Assembly: GCA_035567895.1 (NCBI GenBank)
Contig: DATMPC010000111.1
Span: forward strand, 1-62,374
Length of the DNA stretch: 62,374 nucleotides
Direction: 5' to 3'
Source of the DNA: Terriglobales bacterium
Lineage (GTDB): Bacteria > Acidobacteriota > Terriglobia > Terriglobales > Acidobacteriaceae
Made by a program: the position numbers and the translations under genes. Of this stretch, positions 26,564 to 34,631 are shown piece after piece (position 1 is the stretch's first letter; each line of letters opens with the position of its first letter). The notes beneath the pieces are model-generated. The model worked only from the letters and a program-made list of their open reading frames with translations, had not been told where the DNA came from and made no database searches.

Positions 26564-27931
26564 ATGTCTACTCTCGAACAGCTTGGCTTCAGCTTTCAGC
26601 CGCAGCGGCGCATCTTCACTGTGCGCGATCTGGTGGGCATGGTGCGAACCGCGGTTGAACGCGAGTACACCGACATTTGGATCGGTGGCGAGATCTCGAA
26701 CTATCGCCCTGCCGAATCAGGACATCTTTACTTCACGCTGAAAGATGGCGAGGCTCAGCTTCGGGTGGTGATGTTTCGCATGCAGGCGCGCCTGCTGCGA
26801 TTTCGTCCGGACAACGGCATGGAGGTTCTTGTTCGCGGACGAGTGACGGTTTACGAAAGCCGCGGCGAGCTTCAGCTTATCGCGGAGTACCTTGAGCCAA
26901 AAGGTGCTGGTGCGCTGCAGATTGCATTCGAGCAGCTCAAGGCGAAGCTCGCAACGGAAGGATTGTTCGACCAGGCGCGTAAGAAGCCGATTCCGACCCT
27001 ACCGCGATGCATCGGCGTGGTGACGTCGCCGCGTGGAGCTGCGATTCACGACATGCTGAATGTTTTGCGGAGAAGGCATGCATCTGCCCGGCTGTTGATT
27101 TATCCCGCGCAAGTGCAGGGAGAAGCCGCGCCGAGCGAAGTTGCGTCGGGCATCCGTTACTTCAATAAGTCGCGCAAGGTTGATGTGATCGTCGTTGCGC
27201 GCGGTGGCGGCTCGCTCGAGGATCTTGCGGCGTTTAACGATGAAGGGCTCGCGCGCGTAATCGCCTCGTCTGAGCTGCCTGTTATTTCCGCGATTGGTCA
27301 CGAGACCGACTTCACGATTGCTGATTTTGTCGCTGATTTGCGGGCCGCAACACCCTCCGCGGCAGCAGAACTGGTGATTTCTGCAAGGCAGCACCTCGAA
27401 GAGCAGATCGGCTCTCTATCCCTCCGCCTGGAGCATGGAATTCGTTATCGGCTGAATCTCGATCGCCGCCGGTTCCACGAGTTGGGTGAACATCGCGCTC
27501 TTCTGCGCGTTACCGATGCGATCCGTCGCCGTGAGCAGCGATTGGATGAATGGTCCGCGCGCCTAGTCGGGTCAGAAAGCAGTCTTCTGCGAGGCTATCG
27601 TCGCCGATTGGATCTCGCCGCCATTCGCGTCCGGCATCACGACCTGCGACGTCTATTTCTGGGAATGCAGAGGAACTTGCAGGCAATCCACTCCCAGCTT
27701 CCACGGGCCATGCGCTCAGTGTTGTTTAGCCGCCGTGCGCGATGGGAACAATTGACTGCGCGTCTCGATTCTCTTTCGCCGCTCAAAATCCTCGATCGAG
27801 GTTATGCGGTTGTATTCGCTCCGTCCGGCAAGCCTGTCGTTGACTCCACAACCGTTGCGCCTGGAGACGAATTGGAAGTGCGGCTGGCGAAGGGGAGTCT
27901 GGACGCGCAGGTGCTGAGAACGTTCAAGTAG
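26564..27931 (+). CDS. xseA: Exodeoxyribonuclease VII large subunit
   Basis: The protein has 455 residues. An N-terminal OB fold (about 15-115, with WIGGEISNYRPAESGHLYFT) is followed by the catalytic domain with VVTSPRGAAIHDML, VIVVARGGGSLEDL and SAIGHETDFTIADFVADLRA, then a long coiled coil and a C-terminal LKILDRGYAVVF. It degrades single-stranded DNA together with XseB. No xseB follows; the next 270 bases are repeat sequence. Confidence 0.95.
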   Translation: MSTLEQLGFSFQPQRRIFTVRDLVGMVRTAVEREYTDIWIGGEISNYRPAESGHLYFTLKDGEAQLRVVMFRMQARLLRFRPDNGMEVLVRGRVTVYESRGELQLIAEYLEPKGAGALQIAFEQLKAKLATEGLFDQARKKPIPTLPRCIGVVTSPRGAAIHDMLNVLRRRHASARLLIYPAQVQGEAAPSEVASGIRYFNKSRKVDVIVVARGGGSLEDLAAFNDEGLARVIASSELPVISAIGHETDFTIADFVADLRAATPSAAAELVISARQHLEEQIGSLSLRLEHGIRYRLNLDRRRFHELGEHRALLRVTDAIRRREQRLDEWSARLVGSESSLLRGYRRRLDLAAIRVRHHDLRRLFLGMQRNLQAIHSQLPRAMRSVLFSRRARWEQLTARLDSLSPLKILDRGYAVVFAPSGKPVVDSTTVAPGDELEVRLAKGSLDAQVLRTFK

Positions 27932-27938
27932 AGTTTTT

Positions 27939-28143
27939 GTGGCACAGCCGCCCTCGGCTGTCGCTTTGCCCAAATCCGAGAGCAGTCAGGGCGCTTGCGA
28001 TGTGAGGCGGTTTTATTCATTCGTTAAATTACTCCTCATGCCTCTGGATGGAACTCAAGAGAAGCAACGCTCACTGGCATCCTAAGTCTATGCCGAAGAA
28101 AGCTGAGTTTGGGCGGAGCCACAGCCGTGGGCGGCTGTGCCAC
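27939..28143. repeat. GTGGCACAG inverted repeat, extended copy
   Basis: Arms GTGGCACAGCCGCCCTCGGC at 27939 and the complement ending at 28143 match over about 37 bp with few mismatches; the inner part includes GCCCAAAT/GTTTGGGC. The interior of roughly 130 bp has no gene. The right arm is open in frame with the downstream permease, which produces a spurious N-terminal extension if the first possible start is taken. Confidence 0.75.
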
Positions 28144-28204
28144 GATGCCTAGACACTCAGCCATCCTTCGTCTGTCCCACGCGCACGCCTATTACAATGC
28201 TTTC

Positions 28205-29311
28205 ATGAACAAGATGATCGTCTCCAACCTCGTGCACCGGCCGATTCGGTCGCTCATCAGCATCTTTGCGATTGCGATCGAGGTGACGCTCATGCTTGTG
28301 ATCGTGGGCTTGATGTTTGGCATGATGAATGACACCAAGGAGCGCCAGGCTGGAATCGGGGCGGACGCGATGGTTCGCCCACGCGGATCCTCGGTGATTC
28401 TGAGCGCCAGCGGAGCGCCGCTTTCGATCAAAGTTGCGGATGTGCTGCGCAGGCTCGGGCACGTTACGGCCGTGTCCCCTGTCCTTCTTCAAGGCACCAC
28501 TGCAGGAACGGTAGAGACCATTTATGGCATTGATCTCACAAGCTGGGACGCTATGGGTTCACCATTCCAGTATCTTTCTGGCGGGCCCTATCAAGGTCCA
28601 AATGACATCATCGTTGACGATTATTTTGCCAACTCCGCGCACGCGAAGGTGGGCCAGGAGATAACGGTACTGAATCACCAGTTCAGGATTTGTGGGATTG
28701 TTGCTCATGGGAAGGGTGGACGCAAATTCCTGCAGATTGCTACGCTGCAAGACCTGACAGGCGCTCAAGGCAAAGCCTCCATCTTCTATGTGAAGCTCGA
28801 TGACCCGAAAAATTTCGACGCCTTCAAAGCGGAAGTGGTGAAACTGCCGGGAATCAGTCCGGATCAGGTGGAGTCAGTGAAAGAGTGGCTTACTCTCATC
28901 ACGCCAGAGGCACTGCCGGGATTCTCAATTACCGTGAAAATCGTGATTGGCATTTCAGTGTGCATCGGCTTCATTGTCATTTTTCAGTCGATGTACACGG
29001 CAGTCATGGAGCGCACTCGCGAGATCGGGATTCTTAAGTCGCTGGGGGCATCGAAGACTTACATTGTCAATGTGATGCTTCGTGAGACCGCAATTCTCGC
29101 GATTGCAGGTATCATTCTGGGAATCGCAATCAGCTATACGACGCAATCAGCCCTATTCGCGAAATTCCCCACAATTCGCGTGCAGGTAGGTGCGGAACAT
29201 TGGGTATGGAAGTCTGCGGTGATTGCCGTTATCGGCGCGGTGGTCGGTGCTTTATATCCTGCTTTCAAAGCTGCACAGAAAGATCCCATCGATGCGCTGG
29301 CCTACGAATAG
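28205..29311 (+). CDS. FtsX/MacB-type ABC transporter permease
   Basis: The protein has 368 residues from the ATG at 28205; an upstream in-frame start lies inside the repeat and is rejected. One N-terminal helix, a MacB-like periplasmic core domain (about 55-230) and three C-terminal helices with ERTREIGILKSLGASKTYIV are typical of FtsX-type permeases, which work in lipoprotein release, efflux or mechanotransmission. No ATPase gene is adjacent, so its partner must be elsewhere. Confidence 0.88.
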   Translation: MNKMIVSNLVHRPIRSLISIFAIAIEVTLMLVIVGLMFGMMNDTKERQAGIGADAMVRPRGSSVILSASGAPLSIKVADVLRRLGHVTAVSPVLLQGTTAGTVETIYGIDLTSWDAMGSPFQYLSGGPYQGPNDIIVDDYFANSAHAKVGQEITVLNHQFRICGIVAHGKGGRKFLQIATLQDLTGAQGKASIFYVKLDDPKNFDAFKAEVVKLPGISPDQVESVKEWLTLITPEALPGFSITVKIVIGISVCIGFIVIFQSMYTAVMERTREIGILKSLGASKTYIVNVMLRETAILAIAGIILGIAISYTTQSALFAKFPTIRVQVGAEHWVWKSAVIAVIGAVVGALYPAFKAAQKDPIDALAYE

Positions 29312-29409
29312 CTGTTTGACGGCTCAATTCGTGAGCAAGCCAGCGACCAGCCGCGCTTCTGCTACAATCCCCTCCGCTTTCCAATGGCATCTTCCCGCGG
29401 AGGTTTCCT

Positions 29410-30408
29410 ATGCAGATGCTTGCCAGGTTGGCTGTCGGTTGTCTTCTCCTCTCGTCGCTGCTCTCGGTCACCGGGTGCGGTTATCACAGCGACAAAGAGA
29501 AGTACTATCTAGTTTCTGTCAACATTCAATTGCCTTATTGGCAGGCTGCTGCAGCGGGCATTCGCCGAGCTGCGCACGAGATGCAGGTGCAGAGTCAATT
29601 CTCTGGTCCTGACAGCTATGACGCGCAGGCTGAGGTACAGGCCTTCCGCCAGGCTGTAGCGGCTAAGCCCGGCGGTATCCTCGTGTCTCCGGCGGATCCC
29701 AAGCTCATGACTCCAGAGATTGATCGAGCCATCGAACAAGGCATCGCCGTCATCACGGTAGATTCAGATGCACCGCTCAGCAAGCGCCTCTTCTACGTTG
29801 GCACCAACAACATAGCCGCTGGCGAGTTGGGTGCCCGCGTTGCGATCAGGAAGACGAACGGAAAAGGAAACTTCATTGCCTTCACTATGCCAGGACAGGC
29901 GAATCTCGATGAGCGGCTTGAGGGCTATCGCAAAGCCTTTGCCGCTCATCCGGAGATGAAGATCGTTCAGGTCGTCGATATCCACGGCCAGCCGACGGCC
30001 GCCTTCGACGCTGCTGAGGCCTCTCTCGCAAAAAAGGGTGCTGACAAGATCGATGGGTATTTGTGCCTGGAAGCTTCCGCTGGAAAGGAAGTTGCCGAGG
30101 TTATGCGTCGATACAAGGCCAAAGACCGTGTCATTGTGGCCTTCGACACTGATCAGGAAACGCTGGATGCCGTCCGTGATGGCACCATTGCGGCCACGAT
30201 CGCGCAGAAACCCGCAACCATGACCTACATCGGCACAATGATGCTCGACAGCCTGCATCACAACTTGAAGGAATCGATCAACCGTTATTGGGTTAATGAT
30301 CCTTATGCTCCGGTTCCTGCATTCGTGGATACCGGAGCCACGCTCATTGACCAGAGCAATTTGGACGATTTCGTCAAGGCACGCGATGCCGCTGCCAGCA
30401 ATAAGTGA
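29410..30408 (+). CDS. Ribose/sugar-type periplasmic binding lipoprotein
   Basis: The protein has 332 residues with a lipobox (LSVTGC, Cys23). Its two-lobed type I binding-protein fold (Peripla_BP_4) starts YLVSVNIQLPYWQAAAAGIR and contains GILVSPADP, VDSDAP, YVGTNNIAAGELGA and FDTDQETLDAV, as in RbsB-type sugar receptors. The usual ATPase and permease genes are missing on both sides; an FtsX-type permease is upstream but belongs to another transporter class. It may serve a remote transporter or a sensor. Confidence 0.88.
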   Translation: MQMLARLAVGCLLLSSLLSVTGCGYHSDKEKYYLVSVNIQLPYWQAAAAGIRRAAHEMQVQSQFSGPDSYDAQAEVQAFRQAVAAKPGGILVSPADPKLMTPEIDRAIEQGIAVITVDSDAPLSKRLFYVGTNNIAAGELGARVAIRKTNGKGNFIAFTMPGQANLDERLEGYRKAFAAHPEMKIVQVVDIHGQPTAAFDAAEASLAKKGADKIDGYLCLEASAGKEVAEVMRRYKAKDRVIVAFDTDQETLDAVRDGTIAATIAQKPATMTYIGTMMLDSLHHNLKESINRYWVNDPYAPVPAFVDTGATLIDQSNLDDFVKARDAAASNK

Positions 30409-30421
30409 GAAGTCTTAAGGA

Positions 30422-30799
30422 TTAAGAAAGGTCGGCGGGAAGCATGTTGCACTGATCGAATTCGACTGCTATGCCGGTCGCTGCGCCGCGAGGGAAGCGT
30501 TCGACCCGAACGATAACTCCGTCACATTCCATGCGGATGTTCTTTCCGAATGCGGCCAGCACAAATTGGAGCGAGATTTTCGATCCTTCCAACGCATCGA
30601 TTTCGGCGTAGAAGAATGCCCCTGAGGTGCTGAGGTCACGCATGATCGCAAGCTTCTCGTGACAACCTATTGACGGGCAGCTTATTGAGGCAGGGACGGT
30701 GAGGTGCACGCGCGATACCCTTCGTGCTTCGTCAATCATCGAGCGCATAATGTCGATTGCTCGCTGACTGCGCTCGACCACCGGTCCCTCCACGATCAT
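30422..30799 (-). CDS. PilZ domain protein
   Basis: The protein has 125 residues. An Arg-rich N-terminal part (EARRVSRVHLTVPASI) is followed by MRDLSTSGAFFYAE, the D/NxSxxG element of c-di-GMP-binding PilZ domains, and by VRVERFPRGAATGIAVEFDQ. A role as a c-di-GMP effector or adaptor is likely, although the upstream RxxxR motif is present only approximately. It is convergent with the sugar-binding gene. A palindrome lies just upstream of its start. Confidence 0.75.
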   Translation of the reverse strand: MIVEGPVVERSQRAIDIMRSMIDEARRVSRVHLTVPASISCPSIGCHEKLAIMRDLSTSGAFFYAEIDALEGSKISLQFVLAAFGKNIRMECDGVIVRVERFPRGAATGIAVEFDQCNMLPADLS

Positions 30800-30816
30800 G
30801 GCCGATCTAAATGCAT

Positions 30817-30835
30817 TTACTGGGCCAGCCAGTAA
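30817..30835. promoter_or_regulatory. Candidate operator palindrome upstream of the PilZ gene
   Basis: TTACTGG-GCCAG-CCAGTAA is a perfect 7-bp inverted repeat with a 5-bp spacer, located 18-36 bp upstream of the PilZ start codon on the minus strand. A further half-site TTACTGG is at 30869-30875. The surrounding 30800-30949 is AT-rich. The position suggests a regulator site overlapping the promoter; the regulator is unknown. Confidence 0.4.
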
Positions 30836-30949
30836 GTTGCTGATTTTATTGAGGGAGTGTGAGGATATTTACTGGCAATGTGAGAAGTTTTTGCTTACCT
30901 GGGCCCTAATTAAGGTGAAATCTTCCTCGTTGCTGAAGCGCAAACACTT

Positions 30950-32299
30950 TCACACTGTGGATATTTTCTCGGAGATTCGGGCCCACCAATCTTCGAATGA
31001 TTCAAGCGCCCGCCGACATTGCAGGCGATGACGTTCCTTTTTGTCCCGAATTTGACGTCGTGTGGCGTCGTCACATTTAGGAAGCAGATCGAATGTGATG
31101 TTTGCCGGCTGAAAGTTTTTGGCCTCGGCATTACAGATGTAGTGAATCAGCGATCCGAGTGCCGTGTCACGAGGTGGCGGGATCGGCTCATCTTCACTAA
31201 CGAGTGCTGCAGCATGAATTCCGGCTAGTAGTCCAGCGGCGATCGACTCGGTATATCCCTCCACGCCGCATATCTGTCCCGCGAACAAGACGTTCGGATG
31301 AAGTTTCATTTGCAGAGTCTCGCGGAGGAGCGTAGGAGCATTCAGGTAAGTGTTGCGATGAATCTGGCCGTAGCGCAGAAACTTTGCATTCTCCAGTCCC
31401 GGAATCAGACGAAGAATGCGAGCCTGCTCTCCGAATTTGAGGTGATTCTGAAAGCCGACGAGGTTGTAGGAGTCATTGCGGAGATTCTCGCTGCGAAGCT
31501 GTACCACCGCATATGGCATCTTGCCTGTGCGTGGATCTCGAAGTCCGACTGGCTTCATCGGACCGAAGCGCAACGTGTCACGACCACGGCGCGCAATCTC
31601 TTCAATCGGAAGACAGCCTTCGAAGTAGTTCAGTTTTTCCCATTCTGGGCCGTCGACTGATTGGGCCTCGATCAGCGCATCGTAGAAGCGGTCATATTCT
31701 TCCTTTGTGAATGGACAATTGATGTAATCTGCGGTTCCTTTGTCGTAGCGGGCTGCAAGGTAGACGCGTGAGTGGTCGATTGAATCTGTTTCTACTACCG
31801 GGCTGATCGAGTCGTAGAAATAGAGATGTGAGCTTCCGGTGAGCCGCGCAATATCTTCGGAAAGGGCGTCAGAGGTGAGCGGCCCAGTGGCTACAATCGT
31901 GATTCCGTATGTTTCGTCGACGCTGGTGACCTCTTCGCGTACGACGTTGATCACAGGCTCAGCAGCGATTGCCTCCATAATCCGCCGAGAGAACTCCTGC
32001 CGATCGACGGCCAAGGCATGTCCGGCGGGGACGGCGCTGGCATCCGCGCATTGCAGCAGTACGGACCCGGCGCGCCGCATCTCCTGCTTCAGCAACCATG
32101 GAGCCGTGTTCTCGCTTTCACTCTTAAGCGAGTTCGAGCAAACCAACTCGCCGAAATCTGCAGTCCGGTGAGCCGGAGTGGTTCGCACAGGACGCATCTC
32201 GCAAAGCGTCACTGCCACTCCCCGCCGGGCACATTGCCATGCTGCTTCACACCCCGCCAGGCCACCGCCAATAATGGTCACACGACTATGCATCTGCAT
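30950..32299 (-). CDS. trmFO: Folate-dependent tRNA m5U54 methyltransferase
   Basis: The protein has 449 residues. It uses methylenetetrahydrofolate and FADH2 to make m5U54 in tRNA. The FAD site is IIGGGLAGCEAA at 9-20. The catalytic Cys54 lies in ELVCSNSLKS and the second Cys in GQICGVEGYTES. The length is normal. The start could be ATG 32299 or 32293. No overlap with neighbours. Confidence 0.96.
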   Translation of the reverse strand: MQMHSRVTIIGGGLAGCEAAWQCARRGVAVTLCEMRPVRTTPAHRTADFGELVCSNSLKSESENTAPWLLKQEMRRAGSVLLQCADASAVPAGHALAVDRQEFSRRIMEAIAAEPVINVVREEVTSVDETYGITIVATGPLTSDALSEDIARLTGSSHLYFYDSISPVVETDSIDHSRVYLAARYDKGTADYINCPFTKEEYDRFYDALIEAQSVDGPEWEKLNYFEGCLPIEEIARRGRDTLRFGPMKPVGLRDPRTGKMPYAVVQLRSENLRNDSYNLVGFQNHLKFGEQARILRLIPGLENAKFLRYGQIHRNTYLNAPTLLRETLQMKLHPNVLFAGQICGVEGYTESIAAGLLAGIHAAALVSEDEPIPPPRDTALGSLIHYICNAEAKNFQPANITFDLLPKCDDATRRQIRDKKERHRLQCRRALESFEDWWARISEKISTV

Positions 32300-32431
32300 G
32301 AATTCTATTGAAAGTGTGCCGTCGTCGCTGCGCCGTTTGTTCTTGTCTGCTCCACGCTTTTCGTGATACCAGACTGCTATGGGCCGAATAACCAGTGCGG
32401 GTTGAGCCGAGAAGAGTGGCCAGCAGGATAA

Positions 32432-32555
32432 TTCCCTGCTGTTTCTCTCAGAATTCCCTGGTCAGTTGCGAATCGCCAGTATTTACGCGGCTCTCGTGTG
32501 GATATTTTTTCTACGGGAATTATTTCCCTGCCGCTTTCCCTGAAGCAGGGAAAGC
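32432..32555. repeat. Cluster of CAGGGAA/TTCCCTG words with a perfect 10-bp hairpin
   Basis: TTCCCTG occurs at 32432, 32454, 32524 and 32536, and inverted at 32546. GCTTTCCCTG-AAG-CAGGGAAAGC (32533-32555) is a perfect hairpin and GGGAA-TTAT-TTCCC (32515-32528) a second one. This is the main content of the 345-bp space between nadC and trmFO (32300-32644). A 75-residue minus-strand frame here (32377-32604) consists of this repeat material and is not taken as a gene. Confidence 0.55.
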
Positions 32556-32644
32556 ACCCATATCCGGCCAAATGCGAAGCCACGATGACTTGTCCCCTAG
32601 GCATACTAGAAAGCGCCTCCCGGGCTGAATACCGAGTTCGCCTT

Positions 32645-33529
32645 TCAAAACAGCGCCGGCGTGATTTTCATGCTCATATCTACGGCTTGCGGCGAGTGCG
32701 TGAGAGCACCAACGGAGATGTAATCCACACCTGTCTCGGCATAGCTGCGGACATTCTGCAGATTCATTCCACCAGAGGCTTCGAGAGGGATGCGGCGAGT
32801 GTGGCTGGCAACGCGCTCGACGGCTTTGCGAACCGTCGCCGGATCCATGTTGTCGAGAAGAATGGCCTCCGCTCCGTTTGCCAGCGCTTCTTCGAGCTCG
32901 TCCAGCGTACGCACCTCAATTTCGATGGGCTGCGAGCCCACGCGCGCCTCATGCGCACGCTTCAGGACCCGTTCAATCCCGCCACCGAGCGAGATGTGAT
33001 TGTTCTTGATGAGCACGCCATCGGAGAGGTCCAGTCGATGATTGTGTCCTCCGCCACAGCGTACGCCGTACTTGTCTAGCAGGCGCAATCCCGGAACCGT
33101 CTTCCGTGTGTCAAGAATGCGAGCTCTCGTTCCAGCGATGGCATCGACATAACGTCGCGTCGTCGTCGCGATACCACTCATGCGCTGCAGCAAATTCAAG
33201 ATCACGCGTTCGCAAGAGAGGATGACGCGTGCATTGTGTCGAATCACCGCAATCGCCTGCCGATCGTGCAGGCGAACACCGTCGAAGATCTCCGGATGAC
33301 TGATGACTTCATGGTGCCCTACAACGGATTTGTCAAGGCTGCTGAAGATCTCAAGAATTCGATTCACGGCCCCCAAGCCGGAGAGAATGCAATCCTGTTT
33401 GGCGTGAATGGTCGCGGTGGCTCGCATGCGCGGATCGATGCAAGCCTGAGTTGTGGCATCGCGAGTGGCACGATCTTCTAGGAGGGCTCGCTCGAGAATT
33501 TCAGTGATGCGCCGACTGTGCCAATCCAA
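32645..33529 (-). CDS. nadC: Nicotinate-nucleotide pyrophosphorylase (carboxylating)
   Basis: The protein has 294 residues. It makes nicotinate mononucleotide from quinolinate and PRPP. Family blocks are present: LNLLQRMSGIATTTRRYVD, DTRKTVPGLRLLDKYGVRCG, GGHNHRLDLSDGVLIKNNHI and ILLDNMDP, plus ALTHSPQAVDMSMKI at the C-terminus. No nadA or nadB nearby; nadD, acting later in the same pathway, is at 38267. Confidence 0.96.
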   Translation of the reverse strand: MDWHSRRITEILERALLEDRATRDATTQACIDPRMRATATIHAKQDCILSGLGAVNRILEIFSSLDKSVVGHHEVISHPEIFDGVRLHDRQAIAVIRHNARVILSCERVILNLLQRMSGIATTTRRYVDAIAGTRARILDTRKTVPGLRLLDKYGVRCGGGHNHRLDLSDGVLIKNNHISLGGGIERVLKRAHEARVGSQPIEIEVRTLDELEEALANGAEAILLDNMDPATVRKAVERVASHTRRIPLEASGGMNLQNVRSYAETGVDYISVGALTHSPQAVDMSMKITPALF

Positions 33530-33640
33530 TGTGTGGTCTCAGGGGAAAAGAGTAGGCGCGTAGCGCCAACAGATTTTACAGTACGACCAGTGGCCGAATG
33601 AGTCAACGCCGGAGAATCGAGCACATTCCAACGGCGATGA

Positions 33641-34516
33641 CTATAGCTCCAGACTCTTTAGATAGTCGCGGAATGCGGGATTCAATTCAGGACGTTTCAG
33701 CGCGAATTCTACAGTCGCTTGGAGGAACCCAAGTTTGTCGCCCGCATCGTGCCGCCTGCCTTCATAGCGATAGCCAAAGACTTTTTGCTGCTTCAGCAAC
33801 AGGCGCAGGGCATCCGTCAGCTGTAGTTCTCCTCCGGCTCCCAGCGGAGTGTTGTCGAGAACCTCGAATATCGCGGGTGTCAGAATATAGCGGCCAATGA
33901 TGGCCAGGTTGGAAGGAGCGTCGGCGAGCTTTGGCTTCTCGACCATGTCACGAACCTCAAAGAGGCGATCATTGCCCTTGACAGGAGTCGCGTCAATCAC
34001 GCCGTAGGAGGAGATCGCGGGCCCATCCACTTGTTGTGTGGCGATGATGCTGGACTGCGTCTGGTTGAACTGGTCGATCATCTGCCTCAGGCATGGCGGA
34101 TTGGCATCGATCACGTCATCCGCCAGCAGCACTGCAAAAGGTTCGTCGCCGACCAGTTCGCGCGCCATCAATACGGCATGTCCCAGTCCCAGCGCTTCCT
34201 TTTGACGCACGTACGCGACGTGAATCATGTCAGAAATCTGGCGCACGATGGTCAGAAGATCGGTCTTCTTGCGCTCCTCGAGCATCTTCTCGAGTTCGTA
34301 GCTGACATCGAAGTGGTCTTCGATAGCACTCTTGCCCCGGCCCGTCACAATGATGATCTGATCGCATCCCGCCGCCAAGGCCTCTTCTACCCCATACTGG
34401 ATGATGGGCTTGTCGACAATGGGCAGCATCTCTTTGGGCTGAGCCTTCGTCGCGGGCAAAAATCGAGTGCCCAAACCTGCAGCGGGAAATACTGCCTTGC
34501 GTACCCTCATTGCCAT
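33641..34516 (-). CDS. galU: UTP-glucose-1-phosphate uridylyltransferase
   Basis: The protein has 291 residues, the usual length. The nucleotide site is AAGLGTRFLPATKAQPKEML. Further family motifs are KPIIQYGVEEALAAGCDQI, DDVID and MVEKP. It makes UDP-glucose for envelope polysaccharides. The start may be the second ATG at 34510. It lies downstream of mfd with a 115-bp gap on the same strand. Confidence 0.95.
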   Translation of the reverse strand: MAMRVRKAVFPAAGLGTRFLPATKAQPKEMLPIVDKPIIQYGVEEALAAGCDQIIIVTGRGKSAIEDHFDVSYELEKMLEERKKTDLLTIVRQISDMIHVAYVRQKEALGLGHAVLMARELVGDEPFAVLLADDVIDANPPCLRQMIDQFNQTQSSIIATQQVDGPAISSYGVIDATPVKGNDRLFEVRDMVEKPKLADAPSNLAIIGRYILTPAIFEVLDNTPLGAGGELQLTDALRLLLKQQKVFGYRYEGRRHDAGDKLGFLQATVEFALKRPELNPAFRDYLKSLEL

Positions 34517-34631
34517 TTGTGATCTTCCTGTGCGCAGGCGGCGCGATAAAAGTTTGATGCGGAGTGAAGCGACTGGCGAATCGATTCGGGGCTTAGACGG
34601 AACTCTGAATTATAGATGAACTGTCGTAGGA

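Noticed and set aside
28109-28204. Upstream start for the FtsX-type permease
   Set aside because: These codons are made of the GTGGCACAG repeat arm; ATG 28205 begins the first membrane helix region and fits the family.
32377-32604. 75-residue minus-strand frame between nadC and trmFO
   Set aside because: It consists largely of the CAGGGAA repeat cluster and has no Shine-Dalgarno or recognisable domain.
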